Origin: Gammaproteobacteria bacterium
GTDB lineage: Bacteria > Pseudomonadota > Gammaproteobacteria > Steroidobacterales > Steroidobacteraceae
Reading direction: 5' to 3'
Length of the DNA: 46,882 bases
NCBI GenBank assembly: GCA_021773365.1
Contig: JAJFKF010000052.1
Location: 1 to 46,882 of the forward strand
Under the pieces are notes generated by a model, which was not told the DNA's origin, did not search any database, and worked only from the letters and a program-made list of their open reading frames with translations. This document shows, one piece after another, positions 17,458 to 26,600 of the stretch. Made by a program: the position numbers and the translations under genes. Each line of letters begins with the position of its first letter. The stretch's first letter is position 1.

Positions 17458-19143
17458 TCAGTGCTGCTGTGCGGCAGCGAGCTCGTCCCGCAAGGCCCGC
17501 CGCAGAATCTTGCCCACATTGGTTTTCGGCAGCTCATCCCTGAAATACACGTGCTTTGGCACCTTGTAGCCCGTCAGCTCGCGGTGACAGTGCTCGATCA
17601 GCGCCTCAGCCGTCAGATCCTGATTCTTCTTCACCACAAACAACGCGACCACTTCGCCGGAGTGCTCATCCGGCTGTGCCACCGCCGCTACTTCCAGCAC
17701 GCCCGGATGCGATGCCGCGATCTCCTCAACCTCGTTCGGGTACACATTGAAGCCCGACACGTTGATCATGTCCTTCTTGCGGTCCTCGATGTAGACGAAG
17801 CCCTTCGCATCCATATGTCCGAGGTCACCGGTGCGCAGCCAGCCGTCCGTCGACAGCACCTTCTGCGTCTCGTCGGGCCGGTTCCAGTATTCGCGCATCA
17901 CCTGCGGGCCGCGCACGCAGATCTCGCCGGACTCGCCGACGGGCAATACGTCGCCGGCGTCGCTCCTGATGGTCACCTCGGTGGAGGGAATGGGCAAACC
18001 GATGGAGCCGTTGTACTCGATGCCCACCAGCGGATTGATGCACGCGGCGGGGGAGGTCTCCGTCAGGCCCCAGGCCTGCGTCAGCACATTGCCCGTCACC
18101 TTCTTCCAGTGTTCGGCCACCGATCGCTGCACTGCCATGCCGCCGCCCAGCGTGATCTTCAGTTCACTGAAGTCCACCGTGTCGAACTCCGGCGTGTGCA
18201 GCAAGGCATTGAACAGCGTGTTGACGCCGCTGATGAAGGCAAAACGGTACTTCTTCAGGTCCTTGACAAAGGCCGGGAAATCCCGTGGGTTGGTGATGAG
18301 AACATTGCACGCGCCCCAGGTGCTGAATACCAGGCAATTCGCCGTCAGTGAAAAGATGTGATACAGCGGCAGCGCGGTGATGATGTAGATGTGACTGTCC
18401 AGCGTCAGCCCCGTGGACAGCCATGCTCGGGCCTGCACCACGTTGGCTACCATGTTGCCGTGCGTGAGCACCGCGCCCTTGGCGATACCGGTGGTGCCTC
18501 CGGTGTACTGCAGGAATGCGATGTCCTCATGACTGAGTTCAACCGGCGCCAGCGACTGTGCAGCAGCCGATTTCAGCACGTCATTGAAGCGCACCGCACC
18601 GGGAAGGGAGAACGCGGGCACCTTTTTGTGTACCCGCCGTACCACGAAATTGACTAGCGCCGACCTGGGAAAGCCCAGCATATCGCCCACGGCGGTAACC
18701 ACGACGCGCTTTATGTCTGTATGGCCGATGACCTCCTGCAGTACATGGGCAAAGTTTTCCAGAATGACAATGGCCTTGGCGCCGCTGTCCTTGAGCTGAT
18801 GCTCCAGCTCGCGCGCGGTGTACAGCGGGTTGGTGTTTACCACCACCAGACCCGCGCGCAGCGCGCCGAACAGCGCCACCGGATACTGCATGACATTCGG
18901 CATCATCAGCGCCACGCGGTCGCCTTTGCGCAGGCCCGCCTCCTGCTGCAGCCAGGCGCCGAAGCGCGCGCTGAGCGTGTCGAGTTCCTCGTAGGTGAGC
19001 TTCGCGCCCATGTTGATATAGGCGCAGTGCTCGCGATGCCGGGCGCAGCTTTGCTCGAACAGCTGCTTGAGAGATGAATAAGTATCGCCGTCGATGTGTT
19101 CCGGCACGCCGGGTGGGTAGCTCTGCAACCAGATCTTGTTCAT
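17458..19143 (-). CDS. fadD: long-chain fatty acid-CoA ligase
   Basis: 561 residues, adenylate-forming enzyme that activates free long-chain fatty acids to acyl-CoA at the inner membrane. Motifs in order: P-loop YTGGTTGIAKGAVLTHGN, AWGLTETSPAAC, then DGWLRTGDLGHMDAKGFVYIEDRKKDMINVSG, which includes the fatty-acyl-CoA synthetase signature with the hinge Asp/Arg, and a C-terminal lysine in PKTNVGKILRRALRD for adenylation. The length equals E. coli FadD (561), and the N-terminus MNKIWLQSYPPGVP also fits FadD. It begins 9 bases after the tesA stop on the same strand, so the thioesterase and ligase are probably one transcript. Confidence 0.96.
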   Translation of the reverse strand: MNKIWLQSYPPGVPEHIDGDTYSSLKQLFEQSCARHREHCAYINMGAKLTYEELDTLSARFGAWLQQEAGLRKGDRVALMMPNVMQYPVALFGALRAGLVVVNTNPLYTARELEHQLKDSGAKAIVILENFAHVLQEVIGHTDIKRVVVTAVGDMLGFPRSALVNFVVRRVHKKVPAFSLPGAVRFNDVLKSAAAQSLAPVELSHEDIAFLQYTGGTTGIAKGAVLTHGNMVANVVQARAWLSTGLTLDSHIYIITALPLYHIFSLTANCLVFSTWGACNVLITNPRDFPAFVKDLKKYRFAFISGVNTLFNALLHTPEFDTVDFSELKITLGGGMAVQRSVAEHWKKVTGNVLTQAWGLTETSPAACINPLVGIEYNGSIGLPIPSTEVTIRSDAGDVLPVGESGEICVRGPQVMREYWNRPDETQKVLSTDGWLRTGDLGHMDAKGFVYIEDRKKDMINVSGFNVYPNEVEEIAASHPGVLEVAAVAQPDEHSGEVVALFVVKKNQDLTAEALIEHCHRELTGYKVPKHVYFRDELPKTNVGKILRRALRDELAAAQQH

Positions 19144-19152
19144 CGGTGCCCC

Positions 19153-19825
19153 TCAGTTCCTCTTCGCGAGCATGATGTCGCGCAACTTCGCCCATACCCG
19201 TTCCAGCAGTCGCGGCTGGGCCTTCGCGCTGGGATGCAGCCCGTCCGCCTGCATCATATCCGCCTCCAGCGCCGCATCCTTCAGCGCGAAGGGCACGTAG
19301 GCCAGGCCGTGCCGGCTGGCGAGATCCTCAAACACCGCGGCAAAGCGGCGGCTGTACATCGGTCCGTAATTCGTCGGCAGTGGCATGCCGATCAGCACCA
19401 CTTTCGCGCCCCCGGCCTGTATGGCGACGATCATCGCTTCGAGGTTGGCCTTCATCCCTGCCGTCGGCAGGCCGCGCAGCCCGTCATTGGCGCCCAGCTC
19501 CAGCACCACGACGCGCGGGCGATGCAGTTCCAGTGCGCGCGGCAGGCGTGCGCGACCGCCGTCGGTGGTCTCCCCGCTCACGCTGGCGTTTACCACCCGC
19601 CAGCCGTACTCTTCCCGCTGGAGTTTTTCCTGCAGCAAGGCCACCCAGCCTTCACTGGCGCGCATGCCGTATGCCGCGCTGATGCTGTCGCCGAACACCA
19701 GGACGACGGAATTCTTAGACGAATCCGCTGACAAATCCACTGGCGAAGCTGCTGGCGACGCGATGACCGCCGCGCCGGTCATGTAACCCAGTGCAATCAG
19801 AATCAAGGGCAGGGTACGTTTCAGC

Positions 19826-19827
<2 letters not shown>
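19153..19827 (-). CDS. tesA: periplasmic acyl-CoA thioesterase I / lysophospholipase (SGNH hydrolase)
   Basis: 224 residues, SGNH/GDSL esterase. ATG 19827 starts a signal peptide (MLKRTLPLILIALGYMTGAAVIA). The four SGNH blocks are intact: GDSISAAYG (Ser48), SGETTDGG (Gly), GANDGLRG (Asn) and DGLHPSA (Asp, His). TesA-type enzymes hydrolyse acyl thioesters, lysophospholipids and aryl esters in the periplasm. The first base triplet of this gene overlaps the start codon of the divergent ABC ATPase gene (shared CATG at 19825-19828), so each gene's ribosome site must lie within the other's coding sequence. fadD follows downstream after 9 bases. Confidence 0.94.
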
Positions 19828-20517
<690 letters not shown>

Positions 20518-20521
<4 letters not shown>

Positions 20522-23007
20522 GCGCACTCAGGTTCGCCCTGCGTACTCTGACAAGGGATGGCAAGTCCGGCGAACTCACCGTGCTGCTGTTCGCCGTCAT
20601 CGTTGCCGTGGCCGCGCTGACCGCGGTGGGCTTTTTCACCAATCGCATCAATCAGTCCGTTGCCCTGCAGGCCGCCGAGGTGCTGGCGGCGGATCTGCGA
20701 TTGCGCTCCGCCCAACCCATCGGTGAGTCGTACTTCGGCGAAGCGGCCCTGCGCGGACTGAAAACTGCGCGCATCGCCTCCACGATCAGTGTGGTCTTCC
20801 ATGAAGAGCGCAGCCAGCTGACCTCGCTGCGCATGGTGGGCGAGGGTTATCCCCTGCGCGGGCAACTGCGTATCGCCGACCAGCCGTTCGCGCCGCCACG
20901 TGTAACTGACGATATACCCGCTCGTGGTGAGGTTTGGGCCGATTCGCGGCTGCTGTCGCAGCTTCAGGTCGACATTGGTGGCGAACTCAACGTAGGCGCT
21001 GCCACGTTCAGGGTCACCCGGGTGCTGGATTACCGCCCTGATCAGGGTTCGCAGTTCGCTGATCTCACGCCCAGCCTGATGATGAGCATGGCGGATGCGC
21101 CACTGACGCAATTGCTGCAGCCGGGAAGCCGCGTGCGCTATGCCGCCTTGTTTGCGGGCGAGCGCGCGTCGATAGAAGATTTTCGTGCCTGGCTGCGCAC
21201 CAACAAGTTACCGGGTGAGCGCTTGCAGGATATTGCTGAGGCCAGCCCGCAGATTCGCGCCTCCAGCGATCGCGCCAGCCGCTTCCTGAACCTCTCCGCC
21301 CTGGCCAGCGTGCTGCTGGCGGCCATTGCCGTGGCCATGGCCGCGCGCCGCTACGTGCAGCGTCATCTGGATAATGTGGCGCTGATGAAATGCATGGGCG
21401 CCTCGCAGCGCTTCATCCTGGCCAGCAGCCTCATCGAACTCATCGTGCTGGCCCTGATCTGTGCGCTGGCTGGCACGCTGATCGGCTTCGCCGCGCAGGC
21501 GGGGCTGACCTGGTTGCTACGGGATCTGATCCGTGGCGAGCTGCCAGCGCCCACGCTGGAAGCCGCATGGCTTGGTCTGGTTACCGCCACCGCGGTGCTG
21601 ATCGGCTTTGCGCTGCCGCAGCTGCTGCAGCTGCGTCGCGTACCACCGCTGCGCGTGTTGCGTCGGGACATGGGCCCGCCGCCACTGGGCTATTCGATGA
21701 CCTACGGCCTGGCCGTGGCCGCCGTACTCGGCATGCTGCTGTGGCTGATGCGCGATGTGAGTCTGGTGCTGGGTGTTGCCGTCGGCATTGCCGGCACACT
21801 GCTGCTGCTGTTTGGCGCCGGATGGCTGCTGGTGCGAGGCCTCGCGCCCCTGCGCGGCGTCGTCGGCGTGGCCTGGCGGTACGGCCTGTCCAACATCGCG
21901 CGGCGCGGACGCGAAAGCATTATCCAGATCGCCGCATTCGGCCTGGGCTTGATGATCCTGCTGCTGCTGGCGGTAGTGCGCAACGATCTGATCAGCAGCT
22001 GGCAGACCAGCCTGCCGACCAATGTGCCTAATCACTTCTTCATCAATATTCCGCCACAGGAGTGGGAAGCGTTCGCACGGTTCTTTACGGACCGGGATGC
22101 GCAGCAGCCGAAGCTGTTCCCGATGATCCGCGCGCGCCTGACGCAGATCAACGGCAAACCGACGGCGGATATGCAATTTGCTTCCGACCGCGGCCGGAAT
22201 TTCGCCGAGCGCGACCAGAACCTGAGCTCCTCAGCCACCCTGCAGTCCGGTAACCGTCTGGTTTCAGGTCGCTGGTGGACCGAGGATGAATACGATCAGT
22301 CCCTGATCTCCGTCGCCACCGAGTACCGCGACGAGATGAACCTGAAACTTGGCGACCGCCTCACCCTGGACATCGCCGGCGAGACGCTGGAGGTGAATAT
22401 CGCCAGCTTTCGCGATATCCAGTGGGAGCGCTTCACGCCCAACTTCTTTCTCGTGCTGCCCCCCGGACTGCTGGAGAACTCCGCCGGCACCTACATGACC
22501 AGTCTGTATCTGGACGACGCACAGCGCCGCTCACTGGTGGACCTGGTGCGCCGCTTCCCCAGTGTGTCGATCTTCGATATCGATGCGCTGCTGGCGCAGG
22601 TTCGCGACGTCATGGACAAGGCTGCGCGCGCCGTGCAGTACGTCTTCCTGTTCACCCTGCTGGCCGGCATCGCCGTGCTGCTCGCCGCCATCCAGTCCAC
22701 GCGCGAGGAACGCCGCTACGAAAGCGCCATGCTGCGCACGCTGGGCGCCAGCCGCCGCACCGTGCTCCAGGGCGTGGCCGCGGAATTCATCGCCCTCGGC
22801 CTGCTCGCTGGCACACTGGCGGCTCTGGGCGCCAGCGTCGCGGGGTACTTCGTCGCCACTCGTTTGTTCAATCTGGAATACGGATTGGACCCGTGGGTGT
22901 GGACGGTGGGCTGGGCGTCGGGCGTATTGTTGGTGGGGGTGAGTGGGCTGCTGGCGACGCGGTCGGTAGTGAATCATCCGCCGGCGGCTACTTTGCGGCG
23001 GGGGTGA
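20518..23007 (+). CDS. ybbP: YbbP-like FtsX/MacB-type ABC permease
   Basis: 829 residues. One N-terminal membrane helix (LLFAVIVAVAALTAVGFF), a large periplasmic region, helices at about 260-430, a second periplasmic region (FINIPPQEWEAF through RFPSVSIFDIDALLAQ), and three C-terminal helices with the FtsX block RRYESAMLRTLGASRRTVLQGVAAEF. This two-FtsX-domain layout is that of YbbP. The ATG at 20518 overlaps the ATPase stop. Such transporters often work by mechanotransmission rather than classical transport; with periplasmic TesA next door, a lipid or lipoprotein role is plausible but unproven. The last ~50 codons are unusually G-rich compared with the rest of the gene. Confidence 0.92.
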
Positions 23008-23061
23008 CGATTATGCCGCCAATGGCGCAAGATGAAGTCGGCCCTGCATGAAGGCTGCTCC

Positions 23062-23406
23062 ATGACCAATCCGGACACTCAGCAATACCGTGATCAACTA
23101 CTGTCACTAAAAAGCGAGCTGCAAGGCACCGCGGCCTCCTCCCGTGAGGCCGCCGGAATCGTCGAACTCGACCAGACGCGGGTGGGGCGGATTTCCCGGA
23201 TAGACGCGATGCAGCGGCAGCAGATGGCACAGGAGGCCGATCGGCGCCGGCAGCGGCAGATTCTGTTGATTGACGCGGCACTGCGCAGGATCGAAGCCGG
23301 GACATTCGGCATCTGCAGTTCATGTGAAGAGAAAATTGATCCCCGAAGACTGCGGGCTGATCCAACGGTCACGATGTGTGTTCCATGCGCATCACAGAAA
23401 AAATGA
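23062..23406 (+). CDS. TraR/DksA-type C4 zinc-finger protein
   Basis: 114 residues. A helical N-terminal region with ELDQTRVGRISRIDAMQRQQMAQE is followed by a four-cysteine zinc finger, CSSC...CVPC (CxxC-17-CxxC spacing), at the C-terminus, the hallmark of DksA/TraR proteins that insert into the RNA polymerase secondary channel. It is shorter than DksA (151). The coiled-coil tip reads DQTRVGRISRID, differing from the E. coli DxxDxA tip, so its effect on polymerase may differ. ATG 23062 follows a GAAGG site; an upstream in-frame ATG (23032-ish) is less likely. A decayed acetyltransferase start overlaps its stop. Confidence 0.88.
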   Translation: MTNPDTQQYRDQLLSLKSELQGTAASSREAAGIVELDQTRVGRISRIDAMQRQQMAQEADRRRQRQILLIDAALRRIEAGTFGICSSCEEKIDPRRLRADPTVTMCVPCASQKK

Positions 23407-23580
23407 CTGTTGGTTGTATCGCCGTTCGGCATGCCGCTGAAGCAGATATCCCTGCGATGCAGGCCGTCCGCGCCGCAGTCGGGGAATCATTCTCTCCAAC
23501 CCCGGGCCCATCACCGGATTCGCCGTGGGGTACAGGAGCGGAGCGGAGAGTTCAGGTTTGAGCTGGATCAGCCCTGACAG
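23403..23580 (+). pseudogene. GNAT acetyltransferase remnant, frameshifted
   Basis: An ATG at 23403 overlaps the DksA-like stop (ATGA) and opens MTVGCIAVRHAAEADIPAMQAVRAAVGES, which reads like the N-terminal strand and first helix of a GNAT N-acetyltransferase. The frame then degenerates into Pro/Ser/Gly and stops at 23561, giving only 52 residues against the usual 140-170. From about 23510 another frame encodes ITGFAVGYRSGAE, resembling the GNAT block that normally follows (IVGFAVGD...). Most of the middle and all of the acetyl-CoA site are missing, so the gene appears broken by deletion and frameshift. GNAT identity rests on pattern recognition only. Confidence 0.5.
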
Positions 23581-23693
23581 GCTCGCCGGAGCGGCGCCAC
23601 CACTTTCCGCCACAATATTCCTCGTCCGCGCCACAATCGGCGTTCATAGTGACCCTGGCCGAAATTGAACCGCCCCCGCGGCGAGGTGCCTGC

Positions 23694-26600
23694 ATGAAAT
23701 CCGCGCAGCCGATGCCTGTTCCGTTGTCTCTTGTCCTTCTTCTGTTGCTGTACGGATCCGCGCTTCCAGCGCAAACAGCGCCAGCTACCGCATCCGCCCC
23801 CGTCGTCGAACGCTTCACGCCCCAGGGCACCGCCAAACAGGTTCACCAGGTCCAGGTGCGCTTCTCCGCGCCCATGGTGTCGCTGGGTGATCCCCGTCTT
23901 CCTGATCCGTTCAGCATTGAATGCGCCGCGTCCGGCAAGGGTCGCTGGGCCGACACGCGCAACTGGGTGTACGACTTCGACGAGGAACTGCCCGCCGGCC
24001 TGCGCTGCCGCTTCACGCTGAGCAAGGCGTTGCGCACCGCGGCTGGCGTGGTGCTGTCCGGCACCAGTGCGTTTGTCTTCGATACCGGCGGCCCGGCCAT
24101 CCAGGCATCGTTCCCGCGCGAGGGCTGGCGGTCGCTCGACGAGGAGCAGGTGTTCCTGCTGCGGCTGGACGCCCCGGCCACGTCAGCCTCCATCCGCAAG
24201 CAGGCCTACTGCGCCATCGACGGCGTGGGCGAGCGGGTGCCGGTCGAAGTGCTCACCGGCGCCGAACGGACGGCGCTGCTCGCACAGCGCCAGGCACTAG
24301 GCTATGCCTACTACCAGTTGCTGTGGAAGGACGGTCAGACCGGCGCGGCGCGCGTGCGCGATCGCTCGCTGGAAATTGCAGAGGAGCGGATCGCCGTGGT
24401 GCGCTGCCGGCGGCGGTTGCCGGCAGCGGCGAAGGTGCAGCTGGTCTGGGGCGCCGGCATCGCCGCGAAAAGCGGTATTGCCACTGCGCAGGCGCAACGG
24501 CTGGCCTTCAGGGTGCGTCCGGCCTTTACCGCGCGGGTGGAATGTACGCGCACCGAGCCTCGCGCCGGCTGCATGCCCATCAAGCCCATCGTGGTGAGAT
24601 TCAGCGCGCCGGTGCCGCTGGCGCAGGCGCTGGGTGTGCGCCTGTACCTGCTGGGACCCTACAAGGATGCGGTGCGTCTGCCGGTGTCACCGGTGCCGCT
24701 GGATGGCGCCACCAACGACAGTGCCGGCACCGCGGGACGGGTGACGGTGGAATCGGTGTCCTTCGAGGCGCCGTTTCCGGAGAGCAGCACGGTGACGATT
24801 GCCTTGCCGCCGGAGCTGCGTGACGACGCCGGCCGTGCGCCGGAGAACGTGGCGCGCTTTCCACTGGAGGTGCGCGTCGATGCCTATCCGCCGCTGGTAA
24901 AGTTTGCCGCCGACTTCGGCATTCTCGAGGCGGGTGAGGGTGGCGTGCTGCCGGTCACGCTGCGCAACGTGGAAGCCGTGCAGGACAAGCGCGCCGCGCT
25001 GCCGGGAAAGCGCCTGCGCGTGCCGGCCGATCCGGCCATGATTGCCGGCTGGCTGCGGCGGGTGCAGAAGGCCAATGCCCGTCACGGCGAATGGGTGCAG
25101 GACGCCGGTGGACAGCGCCGCTGGCAGGAGGCTACGGGCGCGCGTTCAGTGTTCGTCACCGGAGACCGGCCTGAGTCGTTTGTCGTGGACAAACCGCTGG
25201 GCGCGCAGGCGGCGGAGGTGGTGGGTCTGCCGCTGGGCGGTCCGGGGCTGCATGTGGTGGAAATTGCCAGCCGCAAGCTCGGCGCCTCGCTGCTGGGGCG
25301 CGACGCGCCCCGCTACGTGTCCACCGCCGCCCTGGTCACCAATCTCGCCGTGCATCTGAAATGGGGCCGGGAAAGTTCACGCGTATGGGTGACGCGCCTC
25401 GACAACGGCATGCCGGTGGCGGACGCGAAGATCGCGATCACCGCCTACTGCACGGACAGGATTCTGTGGCAGGGCAGGACGGATCGCGATGGTGTCGCTG
25501 TTGTTCAGGCCAGCTTTGGCGATCCGCATGGCAATCAGCGTTGTGATTATGACTGGCTGCCCTCGCCGCTGATCGTGACCGCTGTCACTGCCGATGATTT
25601 CAGTTTCACGCTCTCAGGCTGGAGCGAGGGAATTGCGCCGCATGACTTCGGTCTGCCGGGCGGTGGCGCCTGGAGCATCAACCTGTTCCACACCGTGCTC
25701 GATCGGCCGTTGTACCGCGCTGGACAGACCGTATCGATGAAGCATTTCCAGCGTCGCCATGTCAGTGAGGGCATGGCGACGCTGGAGCCGGCGGCCGGCG
25801 CCTGGAAGGTCACCATTGCACACCTGGGCAGCGATCAGCGCTATGAGCTGCAAGCCCGGACCGGCGCCGATGGCACCGCACTGCAGACCTGGAGCATTCC
25901 GCTGGAAGCCCGGCTGGGTGACTATGCCATCTACATTGAAGACGGCGCGAAGCGGATGGTGCAGTCGGCGATGTTCAAGGTGGAGGAGTTCCGCCTGCCC
26001 ACGCTGCGTGCCGATGTGCAGGGCCCGGTCGGAACGCAGGTGCAGCCGCGCGAGATCACCCTGGATCTGCATGTGAGTTATCTGTCCGGCGGTGGGGCCT
26101 CCGGGCTGCCGGTGAAGCTGCGTACCATTGTTGAGCCGCGCGCGCCGCGCTTCGACGAATACGAGGACTTTGGCTTCGGCGGCGAGCCGGTGCAGGCGGG
26201 GGTGAGTACTTCGTCCGGCGGGCAATGGGATTTTGATCCAGCCGCTGATGGCGATGCAGGGCCTGGGCTGAACAAGGCCCAGGTGCAGCCCGCGACGCTG
26301 GATGCGCAGGGCGTGGCGCGGGTTGTACTGGAGGATCTGCCCGTGCTGGACAATGCCGCGCAGCTTACCGCGGAACTGGAGTATCCGGATGCCAACGGCG
26401 AAGTGCTGACCACCAGTACCCGCATTCCGCTGGCGCCCGCCGGAGTGAATGTCGGCATCCGCACCGAGGGCTGGGCGGCCAGCGCCGGGCAACTGAGATT
26501 CCGCGTGGTCGCGCTGGATAGCGAGGGCCGGCCGCTGGCGGAGCGCAAGGTGGAAGTGTCGCTGTATCGCTCCACCGCCTACAGCTATCGCAAGCGTCTG

